Shown here piece by piece: positions 33,844-43,900 of a stretch of 64,000 nt of DNA. The stretch covers positions 310,001 to 374,000 of the forward strand of contig NZ_MBQD01000011.1 in the NCBI RefSeq assembly GCF_001693815.1, given 5' to 3'. Origin of the DNA: Tessaracoccus lapidicaptus. GTDB taxonomy: Bacteria; Actinomycetota; Actinomycetes; Propionibacteriales; Propionibacteriaceae. The stretch's first letter is position 1. Each line of letters opens with the position of its first letter. The notes beneath the pieces are model-generated. The model was not told the DNA's origin and searched no databases. It saw only the letters and a list, made by a program, of their open reading frames with translations. The position numbers were made by a program, and so were the translations under genes.

Positions 33844-35190
33844 ATGTTTGGCAACTTTTCCCGCCGCTCGCTCCTCGGGGGCATCGGCGCGGCCGCGATG
33901 GCAGCCGGTCTGGCGGCCTGTGGCGGCGAGACCAGCACGGGCAGCTCGAGCTCTGCCAGCGGCTCCGCCGCCGGCGGCGCGGGCGTCGAGCTGACCTACA
34001 TGTTCCGCGGCGGCGAGGACGAGCGCAAGGCCTACGACCAGGCCATCGCCGCGTTCGAGAAGCAGACCGGCGCCAAGGTCAAGGTCATCGTGACCGACGC
34101 CGACCAGTACCGCACCAAGCTGCAGGCCGCCATCACCGGCAACCAGGTACCCGACGTGTTCTACCTCGAGCAGGGTTCGGTCATGGCGTTCGCCAAGAAC
34201 GGCATCGTGAAGAACATCACCCCCGACATCGAGGCCGCCGGCCTCGACATCGACCGCGTGTGGAAGTACGGCGTCGACTCCTACCGCTTCGACGGCGACC
34301 AGGTCGGCCAGGGCGACATCTACGGCCTGCCCAAGGACGTCGGCCCGTTCTCCTTCGGCTACAACAAGACCATGCTCGAGGCCGCGGGGATCCCGCTGCC
34401 CGACAAGGACAAGCCCTACACGTGGGCCGAGTTCCGCGAGGTCGCCAAGCAGCTCACCAAGGACGAGCAGTGGGGCACCGGCCTCAACGTCGTCTGGAAC
34501 CTGCAGGCGTGGGTCTGGTCCAACGGCGCCGACTGGGCCGACGAGGAGCGCCGCACGGTCACCGTCGACACCCCGGAGTTCGCCGAGGCCCTGCAGGACT
34601 TCGCCGACATCCAGCTCGTCGACAAGTCCACCCCGTCGGTCGAGCAGGCACAGACCATGGACACCTACCAGCGCTGGATGCGCGGCCAGATCGGCTTCTT
34701 CCCCGTCGGACCGTGGGACGTGTCCACGTACCGCGAGCTCGACTTCGAGTGGGACCTCATCCCTTGGCCCGTGGGTAAGACCGGCGAGACCGCCACGTGG
34801 CTCGGGTCGCTCGGCATCTCCGTGTCCAACAAGACCAAGCACCCCGAGCTCGCCACCCAGCTCGCGATGTTCCTCTCCGCCGACGAGGAGACCCAGCGCA
34901 GCCTCTACAAGGCCGGCGTCCAGATCCCGAACCTGGTCGACATGGCCGAGGGCGAGTACCTCGACGACGAGCTGGCTCCGGCCAACAAGGAAGAGTTCGT
35001 CCAGATCGCCCGCGACTACGGCCGTGCGCTGCCGGCTGCGGAGACCTGGTCGCCCGAGTGGTACGACGACTTCTGGATCGACATCCAGCAGGTCCTCGAC
35101 GGCAAGGTCACGGCTGCCGACTGGCTCGCCCAGATGCAGCCCCGTATGCAGCAGAAGCTGGACCAGGCCAACATGGCCGCCGGCCGCTGA
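33844..35190 (+). CDS. ABC transporter sugar-binding lipoprotein
   Basis: A 448-residue extracytoplasmic solute-binding protein (SBP family 1, MalE/UgpB type). The N-terminus FSRRSLLGGIGAAAMAAGLAAC combines a twin-arginine motif with a lipobox (Cys26), so it may be a Tat lipoprotein. Features include PDVFYLEQGS, NGADWADEERR and WYDDFWIDIQQVLDGK. The ATG at 33844 follows AAAGG. It is the first gene of the importer operon and presumably binds arabino-oligosaccharides, by context. Confidence 0.9.
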   Translation: MFGNFSRRSLLGGIGAAAMAAGLAACGGETSTGSSSSASGSAAGGAGVELTYMFRGGEDERKAYDQAIAAFEKQTGAKVKVIVTDADQYRTKLQAAITGNQVPDVFYLEQGSVMAFAKNGIVKNITPDIEAAGLDIDRVWKYGVDSYRFDGDQVGQGDIYGLPKDVGPFSFGYNKTMLEAAGIPLPDKDKPYTWAEFREVAKQLTKDEQWGTGLNVVWNLQAWVWSNGADWADEERRTVTVDTPEFAEALQDFADIQLVDKSTPSVEQAQTMDTYQRWMRGQIGFFPVGPWDVSTYRELDFEWDLIPWPVGKTGETATWLGSLGISVSNKTKHPELATQLAMFLSADEETQRSLYKAGVQIPNLVDMAEGEYLDDELAPANKEEFVQIARDYGRALPAAETWSPEWYDDFWIDIQQVLDGKVTAADWLAQMQPRMQQKLDQANMAAGR

Positions 35191-35253
35191 CCCGTATCCA
35201 CTGATGGGGCGGGGCCCCTCCCGGGTCCCGCCCCTCGTCATCCGAGGACAAGC

Positions 35254-36216
35254 ATGAGTGCCACCACGGCCCCCGCCGCCCCCGCGGCACGCGCGGCCAC
35301 CGCGTCACCGCCGTCGCCGCCGCCGAAGCGCAAGTCGAAGCTGTACCGTCGCGAACACCTCGTGGCGGCCGCCTTCATCGCGCTGCCCCTGGTCGGGTTC
35401 CTGACCTTCGCGATCGGCCCGTTCCTGTACAGCATCTACGCGTCGTTCACGAACTGGAACATGCTGAGCTCGCCGACCTGGATCGGTCTGGCCAACTACC
35501 GGCAGGCGTTCGGCGACCCGTACTTCCGGACGTCGCTGTTCAACACGTTCTTCTACATGATCGGCATCCCGATCGGGCTGGCGCTCTCCCTGACGCTGGC
35601 GCTGGCCATGAACCGGCGCATGCCGGGACAGTCCTTCTTCCGCGCCATCTACTACGTGCCGGTCGTGTCGTCCCTGGCGGCGGTGTCCATCCTGTGGCAG
35701 TGGGCCTACAACGGTGACTTCGGCCTGGTGAACCAGGCGCTGGAACTGATCGGCGTCGACGGCCCGAACTGGCTCATGAACGTCTCCACGGTGAAGCCGG
35801 CGCTCATCATCATGGCGATCTGGAAGGGCCTGGGCTACTCCATGCTGCTCTACCTCGCCGCGCTGCAGAGCGTGCCGCGCTCCCTGTACGAGGCGGCTGA
35901 ACTCGACGGCGCCAGCTCGATGAAGCGGTTCTGGCACATCACGCTGCCCATGGTGCAGCCGGTCACGTTCTTCCTCGTGGTCACCAACATCATCGCCGGC
36001 TCGCAGATCTTCACCGAGATCAACATCATGACCCCGACGGGCGGCCCGGAGTTCAGCTCCGCCTCGGTCGTCTGGTACATCTGGCGCCAGGCCTTCTCCA
36101 ACCTCCAGATGGGGTATGCGTCCGCGATGGCCGTCCTCCTCGGGATCCTGGTGTTCCTCATCACCGCGTTCCAGTTCTGGCTGAACGCCCGCAACGCACA
36201 CGAGGGGGTCGACTGA
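35254..36216 (+). CDS. ABC sugar transporter permease, MalF type
   Basis: A 320-residue inner-membrane permease with about six helices after a Pro/Ala-rich cytoplasmic N-terminus (residues 1-30). The EAA loop SLYEAAELDGASSMKRFWHI contacts the ATPase. It is 63 bases after the binding protein and one base before the second permease. No ATPase gene is in the operon, so a shared MsmK/MsiK-type ATPase from elsewhere is likely. Confidence 0.92.
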   Translation: MSATTAPAAPAARAATASPPSPPPKRKSKLYRREHLVAAAFIALPLVGFLTFAIGPFLYSIYASFTNWNMLSSPTWIGLANYRQAFGDPYFRTSLFNTFFYMIGIPIGLALSLTLALAMNRRMPGQSFFRAIYYVPVVSSLAAVSILWQWAYNGDFGLVNQALELIGVDGPNWLMNVSTVKPALIIMAIWKGLGYSMLLYLAALQSVPRSLYEAAELDGASSMKRFWHITLPMVQPVTFFLVVTNIIAGSQIFTEINIMTPTGGPEFSSASVVWYIWRQAFSNLQMGYASAMAVLLGILVFLITAFQFWLNARNAHEGVD

Positions 36217-36217
36217 C

Positions 36218-37066
36218 ATGGCCAGCAACGCCAAGAGGCGCTACCGCACCGGCAACATCATCGTCGCGGTTCTGCTGCTCATCGGAGGCATCGTCATGGT
36301 GGCCCCGCTGCTGTGGATGATCTCCACGTCGCTGAAGACCCGCGAGGGCGTCTTCGCCCTGCCGCCGGAGTGGATCCCGCCCATCCCGCAGTGGGACAAC
36401 TACGTGCGGGTGTGGACCGCGGGCCCCCTGCTGTCGGGCATCAAGAACTCGCTGATCGTGTCGCTGTCGGTCACGATCGTGGGCTCCCTCACCTCGACGC
36501 TGGCCGCCTTCGCGTTCGCGAAGCTGCGCCTGCCGGGCAAGGACTTCATCTTCCTGTTCATGCTGGCCGGGTTGATGATCCCCTTCCCGACCCTGATGAT
36601 CCCGCAGTTCGTGATGTTCGCCGGCCTCGGCTGGGTCGACACCCTGCTGCCGCTCATCGTGCCCGGCCTGTTCGGCAACATCATGATGATCTTCTTCCTA
36701 CGCCAGTACCTGGGCAGCGTGCCCGATTCGCTGATCGAGGCCGCGAAGATCGACGGCGCGGGCTACCTGCGGATCTTCGGCTCTGTGGTGTTGCCGCTGA
36801 TCCGGCCGGCCATCGCCGCCCAGTTCATCCTGTGGTTCATGGCGGTCTGGAACGACTACCTGGCCCCGCTGATCTACCTCAACACCCCCGAGCGGCAGAC
36901 GCTGCAGGTGGTCATCGCGAACTTCAACGCGAACTACGCGATCCAGACCGACTATCCGCTCATCATGGCCGCCTCGGTCATCGCGCTGATCCCCGTCTTC
37001 GTCATCTTCCTCGCGTTCCAGCGGCAGATCATCGAGTCGGTGGCGCTCACCGGAACGAAGGGCTGA
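36218..37066 (+). CDS. ABC sugar transporter permease, MalG type
   Basis: A 282-residue permease with six predicted helices and the EAA loop DSLIEAAKIDGAGYLRIFG. LPPEWIPPIPQWDNYVRVW near the N-terminus is typical of the second permease of oligosaccharide importers. It forms the channel with the MalF-type partner. The GH43 gene follows one base after the stop. Confidence 0.93.
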   Translation: MASNAKRRYRTGNIIVAVLLLIGGIVMVAPLLWMISTSLKTREGVFALPPEWIPPIPQWDNYVRVWTAGPLLSGIKNSLIVSLSVTIVGSLTSTLAAFAFAKLRLPGKDFIFLFMLAGLMIPFPTLMIPQFVMFAGLGWVDTLLPLIVPGLFGNIMMIFFLRQYLGSVPDSLIEAAKIDGAGYLRIFGSVVLPLIRPAIAAQFILWFMAVWNDYLAPLIYLNTPERQTLQVVIANFNANYAIQTDYPLIMAASVIALIPVFVIFLAFQRQIIESVALTGTKG

Positions 37067-37067
37067 C

Positions 37068-38306
37068 GTGGAGCCGGACTACCTCACCGCCGTCTCCGAC
37101 GGCACCGCGGACCCGGGGGCCTGGGGCGCGCACGACCCCACCGTCGTCGACGCCGGGGACGGGCGGTGGCTGATGTTCTCCACCGACACCGCCGTCGCGG
37201 GCGCTCCGGGTGTGGGCGTTCAGATCCGCCAGTCGCGCGACCTCGTCGAGTGGTCCTGGCTCGGGCACGCCTTCACTGGCGTGCCCAGCGAGGCCGCCGA
37301 CTGGAGCGGTGCCACAGGCATCTGGGCCCCCGAGGTCGTCCGGCGCGGCCACGAGTACCGCATGTACTACTCGGCGAGCTCCTTCGGCTCTCGGACGTCC
37401 GCCATCTCCTTTGCCACGGCGCCCTCAGCCGCGGGGCCGTGGGAGCACCGGGCCGTGGTCGTCCGGACGCAGCACGAGCGGGACGTCGTCAACGCCATTG
37501 ACGCGGCGGTGGTCGTCGACGCCGAGGGCGCCGACTGGCTGCTGTACGGGTCGTTCTTCGGCGGCCTGCGGATCCTCCCGCTGCGCCCCGACGGTCTGCC
37601 GGCCGAGCCGGGCGACCTCGGCACACCCGTCGTCCGCCGGGCGGCGTCGATCCACGGCGCCGTCGAGGGTGGCCACGCACTGTGGGACGCGGAGTCGGCG
37701 ACCTACGCGCTGTTCTGCTCCTTCGACTCGCTCTTCGACACCTACAGCGTCCGGGTCGCCCGGGCGGGCGCCATCACGGGTCCGTACGTGGACCACGCGG
37801 GACGCGCCCTCGTCGACGACGGGGAACCGCCCGCCGAGAACGGCCTGATGATCGTGGCCGGCTACGAGGCCCCCGACGGCCGGCTCTGGCAGGCCCCCGG
37901 GCACAGCTCGCACCTCGTCACAGAGTCCGGGCGCTTCCTCGTCCACCACGTCCGCGACGGCGCCGAGCCGACCCGGCACACCGCCCACCTCCGGCGGCTG
38001 CTGTGGACCCAGACGGGATGGCCGCTGGCCAGCCCGCTGCCGTACGCCGGTCCCGCCGTCGACGACACGCCGGATCTGGCCGGCGACTGGCTGGTCTACC
38101 GGCTCGAACCGGGTCCCGATCTCATCCGACGCCCGAGCCGGCAGACGCTGGCGGCCGGCCAGCTCGACGCCCTGGCGCTGCACGGGCGCGGTAGGGTCAC
38201 CGTCGACGGAAGCGACCTCGACGCCGTGCTGTTCGTCGAATCCCACGGCGTCGCGTTCGCCGGCATCGACGAGCGGAGCGTGGTGGTGTGGGGGATCAGG
38301 GCCTGA
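37068..38306 (+). CDS. Cytoplasmic GH43 arabinanase-like hydrolase
   Basis: A 412-residue GH43-family protein without signal peptide. The propeller motifs include AWGAHDPTVVDAGDGRWLMF, TGIWAPEVVRRGHEYRMYYS and NAIDAAVVVDAEGADWLLYG, where an Asp-Pro pair seen in relatives is Asp-Ala here. SIHGAVEGGHALWD is in the general-acid position. A C-terminal extension of about 90 residues (residues 325-412) has no family I recognise. Being intracellular and coupled to the importer, it should trim imported arabino-oligosaccharides. The GTG at 37068 is used. Confidence 0.82.
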   Translation: MEPDYLTAVSDGTADPGAWGAHDPTVVDAGDGRWLMFSTDTAVAGAPGVGVQIRQSRDLVEWSWLGHAFTGVPSEAADWSGATGIWAPEVVRRGHEYRMYYSASSFGSRTSAISFATAPSAAGPWEHRAVVVRTQHERDVVNAIDAAVVVDAEGADWLLYGSFFGGLRILPLRPDGLPAEPGDLGTPVVRRAASIHGAVEGGHALWDAESATYALFCSFDSLFDTYSVRVARAGAITGPYVDHAGRALVDDGEPPAENGLMIVAGYEAPDGRLWQAPGHSSHLVTESGRFLVHHVRDGAEPTRHTAHLRRLLWTQTGWPLASPLPYAGPAVDDTPDLAGDWLVYRLEPGPDLIRRPSRQTLAAGQLDALALHGRGRVTVDGSDLDAVLFVESHGVAFAGIDERSVVVWGIRA

Positions 38307-38356
38307 GGCGGCCGCGTCGCGCCGGATCCGACGACGGCGGCTGGTCACACGTCGCC

Positions 38357-38962
38357 ATGCGCTGGTTGACCCGGCTCACGCAGCCGGTGGAGATCACGCT
38401 GTGCTGGGCAGTGGGTGTGCTGGCCGGCGGCGTGATCCTCGGCTGGCTGCCGGCCGGCGTGGCCGCGGGCGCGGTCCTCTCCCGGCTCGGCACCCCCGAC
38501 GCGAGCGCCTCCCCCGTCGGGGAGTTCTTCCGCAGCTGGCGGCGCCACCTGTGGCGGGCAAACGCCGTCGGGTGGCCTGCCACCGTGGCGCTGCTGATCA
38601 TGGCCGTCAACATCTGGGTGCTGTCGCGGGGCGGCGAACCGTGGATGCCCGTCGTCCTCGGCCTGACGCTCCTCCTGGCCGCGTGGCTGATGCTGGCCAC
38701 GGGGTACCTGATGGCCCTCCTCGACCGGCCGGCGCTCAGCGGCGCCCCGGCCTCGTCCCTCTGGCGGCTGGCGCTGGCCATGCCGGCGCTGTCGCCCGGC
38801 ACCTCCGCCGCGTGGGTGGTGACGGTGGCAGCACTGCTCGTGGTCGCGGTGGCCGTCCCGCCGGTCGGGCTGCTCTTCGGCCCCGGCGCGTTCGCCTGGG
38901 TGACCGGGTGGCTGACCCGGCGGGGCCTGGAGTCGGCCAGCGTCGTCGGGTCCGAGGGCTGA
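38357..38962 (+). CDS. DUF624 (YesL-like) membrane protein
   Basis: A 201-residue membrane protein with about five hydrophobic segments. DUF624 proteins such as Bacillus YesL are often encoded beside polysaccharide importers and glycosidases, but their role is unknown. An in-frame GTG at 38288 would overlap the GH43 gene by 19 bases and add 23 charged residues; I prefer the ATG at 38357 just before the first membrane segment. It ends the importer operon and is convergent with the second LacI gene. Confidence 0.65.
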   Translation: MRWLTRLTQPVEITLCWAVGVLAGGVILGWLPAGVAAGAVLSRLGTPDASASPVGEFFRSWRRHLWRANAVGWPATVALLIMAVNIWVLSRGGEPWMPVVLGLTLLLAAWLMLATGYLMALLDRPALSGAPASSLWRLALAMPALSPGTSAAWVVTVAALLVVAVAVPPVGLLFGPGAFAWVTGWLTRRGLESASVVGSEG

Positions 38963-38963
38963 C

Positions 38964-39983
38964 TCAGCCCGTCGACTCGCGCAGCACTACCTCGAAGTCG
39001 GCGTAGACCCGCTGGATGGGGCGGCGGTGCTCGGGTGCGGCGTTGGCCTCCCCGATCCGCATCTCCAGCAACTCGATCGCGCGCCGCGCGATCTCCTCGC
39101 GCCCCGGGGACACGGTGCTGAGGGTGGGGCGCGTGTAGGCGGCGTCCTCGATGTTGTCGAAGCCGATCACCGCGACGTCGCCGGGAACCTCGATCCGGTG
39201 CGCGTGGAGGCTGTGCAGGACACCCATCGCGAGCGCGTCGTTGAGGGCGAAGACGGCGTCGAACGGCTCCCCGGAGTCGATGAGCTCGTCCGTGGCCTCC
39301 GCCCCGGTGCTGCGGTGCCACAGGACGGTCGTGCGGACCAGGTTCTCGTCGACGGGGATCCCGGCCTCGGTGAGGGCCGTGCGGTAGCCCTGCTCGCGCA
39401 GCGCCGCCGAGCCGACGACCTCCCCGGGGTGGGCGCCCACGACCGCGATCCGGCGGCGGCCCGACTCGATGAGCCGGCGCGTCGCGGCCTTGGCCGCCTC
39501 CACGTTGCTCATGGTGATGTGGTCGTTGGTGGAGCCGAAGACGCGCTCGCCGAGCAGGACCAGCGGGAAGTCCACCTTGAACAGGTGGATGTCGTCCATC
39601 CCCAGCGCCAGCGGCGAGAAGATCAGCCCGTCGGTCATGAAGCGGCGCTGGCCATGCAGGACGTCGATCTCGCGGTCGCGGTCCGCGTTGGTCTGTTCGA
39701 TGAGCACGCGCAGGCCCACCTTCTCCGCCTCGACGATGACCGAGTCCGCGAGTTCCGCGAAGTAGGGCAGCTTCAGCTCGGGCAGCGCCAGGCCGATGAG
39801 GCCGGTGCGCCCCTTGCGCAGGTTGCGGGCGGTGACGTTGAGCTCGTAGTCGAGCTTCTCGATGGCCTGCAGCACCTTCTTGCGGGTGCTTTCGCTGACG
39901 TGCGGGTGGGCGTTGACGACGTTGGAGACGGTCTTGGCCGAGACACCGGCGAGGAGTGCGACGTCGCGCATCGTGGCGGCCAC
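38964..39983 (-). CDS. LacI-family regulator (second)
   Basis: A 339-residue LacI/GalR protein. Helix-turn-helix MRDVALLAGVSAKTVSNVVN at residues 5-24, hinge ELNVTARNLRKGR, then the ligand domain with ALPELKLPYFAELADSV and VAVIGFDNIEDAAYTRPTLSTV. The GTG at 39983 or the ATG at 39971 could start it. It ends the arabinan locus and probably binds the ATCGAT-centred sites in the GH51/importer divergent region, with an arabino-oligosaccharide effector. Both assignments are inferred. Confidence 0.88.
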   Translation of the reverse strand: MAATMRDVALLAGVSAKTVSNVVNAHPHVSESTRKKVLQAIEKLDYELNVTARNLRKGRTGLIGLALPELKLPYFAELADSVIVEAEKVGLRVLIEQTNADRDREIDVLHGQRRFMTDGLIFSPLALGMDDIHLFKVDFPLVLLGERVFGSTNDHITMSNVEAAKAATRRLIESGRRRIAVVGAHPGEVVGSAALREQGYRTALTEAGIPVDENLVRTTVLWHRSTGAEATDELIDSGEPFDAVFALNDALAMGVLHSLHAHRIEVPGDVAVIGFDNIEDAAYTRPTLSTVSPGREEIARRAIELLEMRIGEANAAPEHRRPIQRVYADFEVVLRESTG

Positions 39984-39995
39984 GACCCACCTCCT

Positions 39996-40011
39996 GGTAA
40001 ACGATGATCGT
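39996..40011. promoter_or_regulatory. Candidate operator upstream of the second LacI gene
   Basis: GGTAAACGATGATCGT contains the perfect palindrome ACGAT-G-ATCGT (40001-40011), 13 to 28 bases before the LacI GTG. It is a possible autoregulatory site. Confidence 0.4.
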
Positions 40012-40061
40012 GCAGAGATGATCTTGTCACATCGCGGTCGGGGGCGCAGCGGAGGGCCGCG

Positions 40062-40901
40062 TCAGCCGGGCAGCGGCTGGCACGCGGGGCACCACCAGAT
40101 GACGCGCTCCTGGCCCGCGCGCGGATCCGCGACGGTGTCCGCCCCGCCCAGCGTCCCGCCGCGGATCGCGGTGCCGCACCGGCGGCATGGCCTCCCCTTG
40201 CGCCCGAACACGAAGCTGGTGTGCCCCGGCCTGTGGTCGCCGGTGAACGTGCGCACCGGGCTGGTCAGGTTGCCGCGCATGACTCGGCCCACGAGGTCGA
40301 CGACAGCCTCGGCGTTGAGGGCGTCCGCGCGGGTCGCGGGATGGGTGCCGAGCAGGAAGCACAGCTCGGCCCGGTACTCGTTGCCGATGCCGGCGACGAT
40401 CCGCTGGTCGAGGAGCGCCTCGCCGAGGCTCCGTCCGGCCGCGGCGGCCTCGGCCAGCCGGCGCACCGCCTCGTGGCGGCCGGTTGGGGACCACCGGCCG
40501 GCCGTCGACCAGTCGTCGGCCAGCGGGTCGGGGCCCAGGTGCGCGGTGCGGGACGCGTACTCCGCGGCAGGCCAGAGCTCGATGAGCCCGAGGTCGTGGC
40601 CGACGAGCTCGACGCCGCCGCTCACCCGGATGACCACGCGCGCGGTGTGGGCGGGCAGGGACCAGCGGGTTCCCGCGGGATGGATGCGCCAGGTGCCGTC
40701 CATCCGCAGATGCGTGTGGAGGATCGTCTCGTCGCACAGCCAGAAGAGATGCTTGCCGTGCGGCCAGACGCGCCGCACCGTCGTGCCGTTGAGGGTGGCG
40801 GTGGCCAGCTGAGGGACCCGGAAGTCGGTGCGCTCGATCGTGCGGCCGACCAGCGGCTGCAGGCGGTCGGAGAGGCGCAGGACCGAGTCGCCCTCAGGCA
40901 C
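40062..40901 (-). CDS. Nei2-type endonuclease VIII (Fpg/Nei family DNA glycosylase)
   Basis: A 279-residue base-excision repair glycosylase. It starts with MPEGDSVLRL (catalytic Pro1-Glu2 after Met removal; the Nei-type aspartate follows). GHDLGLIELWP, LLDQRIVAGIGNEYRAELCF (H2TH) and the C-terminal zinc finger CRRCG...WWCPACQ are complete. The gene overlaps the stop of lhr by 8 bases. An lhr-nei pairing is also known in Mycobacterium. Confidence 0.93.
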   Translation of the reverse strand: MPEGDSVLRLSDRLQPLVGRTIERTDFRVPQLATATLNGTTVRRVWPHGKHLFWLCDETILHTHLRMDGTWRIHPAGTRWSLPAHTARVVIRVSGGVELVGHDLGLIELWPAAEYASRTAHLGPDPLADDWSTAGRWSPTGRHEAVRRLAEAAAAGRSLGEALLDQRIVAGIGNEYRAELCFLLGTHPATRADALNAEAVVDLVGRVMRGNLTSPVRTFTGDHRPGHTSFVFGRKGRPCRRCGTAIRGGTLGGADTVADPRAGQERVIWWCPACQPLPG

Positions 40902-43900
40902 GGCCGGCCTCCAGCGTCAGCCCCTTGGGCGAGAGGCGCGCGCCGGCCGCCCGCATCACGGCCTCCAGCCCGGAGGCGCCGGCGCGGTCGCCGTCGATCT
41001 CCTCGATGCGCAGCCGCTCCATGCGTCCCTCGGCGATGGCGGCGAGCAAGGCGCGGGTGACGAGGGTGGCCCGGTCGGCGCGCGTGTCGTCGTCGGCGAA
41101 GAGGGTGAGCACCCGGCCGCCGCGGGTGAGATGGGCCAGGCAGAGCCCGTCGGCCAGCACCACGAGGGCGCCCGCGGCCCGGGCGGGGCGGGCGCTCGGG
41201 TGCTCCGGCCAGGGCAGCACACTGCCGTACGGATTGGCGGGGTCCAGCGCGGCCAGCACGATCGCGGCCGGATGCTCGGTCCCAGAGGGCCACGCCGCCC
41301 GGTCGGGCGAGTCCGCGAAGCCGCGGACGAGTTCGAGCACCTCCCGTGTGGTGAACTGGGCGCCGCCCAGCCCCTCCACGACGTAGCCGCGCAGGACGGT
41401 CCCGGCCAGTTCCAGCTCCGAGAGGAGGCGGTAGGCGGCCGCGAATCCGCCGGGGGTCCCGTCGGCGGTCACGCCGCCGCGGGTGACGACGCCCTGGCGC
41501 TCCAGCCATGCGGAGGCGGTCGCGATCGCCGCCTCCGCCGGCGGCAGCTCCGGGTCGCGGACGCGGTACCAGCGCCCCGCGCCCGACGGCGGGGTGAGGG
41601 CGCCTCCCGCCATCAACAGCGAGCGGGACGGACGCGGGAGCCGGGCGCGCCGGCGCGGGGCCGGCCGCGGGGCGCGGTGGGCGCCGCGGGCGCTGCCGCC
41701 GATGCGGGCGCGCACGGCCGCCATCGACGCCGGCGCGATGGCACCCTCCTCCGCGGCGCGCCACAACGCCTCCGTGACCTCAGCGGTCGTCCCGCCCAGG
41801 GCCGCGTGGAGGGCCGCGAACGTGCCGTCGCCGTCGGCCAGGGCCCGGGCCACGGCCAGTGAGTCCTCCGACGGAGCGCCCTCGGCCGGGCCGAGCAGGT
41901 CCAGGTCCCCGGCGGGGACGAGCGCGATCAGCGGATCGTTGGCGCCGGCGGACCCCCGCACGCGGATCACGACCTCCGACTCCGCGAGGAGTGCGTCGAG
42001 GTGGGCGGGGGAGTAGCCCGCTAGGCGTGCGGGGAGCACGTGCGTCTCCCAGGCGCTGGCCGGCAGGACGGCCCCGGCAAGGCGTTGGAGGGTCAGGAGC
42101 ACCTCGTCGGGCGTGGAGGAGGGGCGGTCGTCGAGCTGGTGACTGGCCGCGAGGAAGCGCGCGTAGGCGCTCTGCGACACGGGCTGCAGCTCACGGCGGG
42201 CGGCGGCGAGGCTGCGGGTCCGCAGCCGGCGCAGCACCTCGGGGTCGACGACCTCGGTCTCCGTGGCGCCCGGGGTGAACCGGCCGGAGGTCAGCCGCCG
42301 GCCGGCGATCTCCCGGTCGAGGATGAGGGAGACCGTCGCCACGCCGAGACCGAACGCGGCCGCGACCTCGGCGGCGGTGAACGGGCCGTGGGTGCGCGCG
42401 TAGCGGGCGACGAGCTGCGTCAGCGGGTCCCGGCCCTCCGTCGTGGCCGGCGCCGTGTGGCCGGCGGGGACGGGGACGCCGAGGGCGTCGCGCAGGAGCC
42501 CCAGGTCGGCGGCGGCGACCAGGTGCGGCTCGCCGGCCACCCGCACCACCGCGACCCGCCCCGCCACGGCGGCGATGGCCGCGTCGACGTCCGCGAGGGT
42601 CACGCGGTCCGGGAGGTCGGTGAGCGGGATCGGGCCCAGCAGGCGCGGGAGCTCGGCGAGGTCGTCGGCAGTGGCGGCGCGCCGCTCGGGCGCCGTGTGC
42701 TGCAGCTCAGCGACCACCTGGGCCACGACGTCCGGGTCGAGCAGTTCCCGGAGGTCGAGCGTGCCGAGGGCGGCGGCCAGCAACTCGGGGTCCATCGACA
42801 GCATCGCGGCGCGGCGCTCGGCCAGCGGGGTGTCGCCGTCGTACAGGAACGCCCCGGTGTAGCGGAACAGGATCGTCGCGGCGAACGGGCTGGGCTGCTC
42901 GGTCGTGACCTCGACCAGCCGCACCCCGCCGGAGCGCAGCCCGCGCATCAGCTCCACGAGGCCCGGCAGGTCGTAGACGTCCTGGGTCACCTCGCGGACC
43001 GTCTCGATGATGATGGGGAAGCGGGGGTGGTGCCGGGCCACCTCGAGCAATTGCGCGGCCCGCTGCCGCTGCTGCCACAGCGGCGCGCGGCGCCCCGGGG
43101 TCCGGCGGGGCAGGAGCAGGGCGCGGGCGGCGCACTCCCGGAACCGGCCGGCGAACAGCGCGGTGCCGCCGACCTGCTCGGTGACGATGGCGACGACCTC
43201 GTCGGGGTCGGCCAGCAGCAGCTCGGGGAGCCGGTCCGCGGCCTCGCAGTCCGGGAGACGCAGGACGACGCCGTCGTCGGAGGCCACCGGCTGGACGTCG
43301 ACGCCGGCCGCCCGCGACAACGCCTCGGCCATCAACAGCGACCAGGCCCCGAGCAGGCGCCGGCCCAGCGGCGAGTGCACGACGACCCGCCAGTCGCCCA
43401 GCTCGTCGCGGAACCGCTCGATCACGACCGTCGAGTCGTCGGGCAGCGCCCCGGTGGCGGCCCGCTGCTCGGCCAGGTAGGTGGCGAGGTTGGCGGCGGT
43501 GTTGGCGTCCACATGCCCGGCGTCCAGGCGGCGGGGGTCGCGGGCGGCCTCCTTGAGGAACCTCCCGATGTCGCGGCCCAGCTCGGCGGGGCGGCCCTCG
43601 TCGTCGCCGCGCCAGAACGGCAGCCGTCCAGTGCGCCCGGGGGCGGGCGTCACGCGGACCTGGTCGCGGGTGATCTCCTGGATCTGCCAGGCCGAGGCGC
43701 CGAGGGTGAACACGTCGCCGACGCGCGACTCGTAGACCATCTCCTCGTCGAGTTCGCCCACCCGCCGGGCCCCCTGCTCGTCCCCGGCGAGGAAGACGCC
43801 GAACATGCCCCGGTCCGGGATGGTGCCGCCCGACGTCGCGGCGAGGCGCAGCGCGCCGGGCCGGGGATGGAGCCGCCCGTCGTCGCCCAGGACCAGGCGG

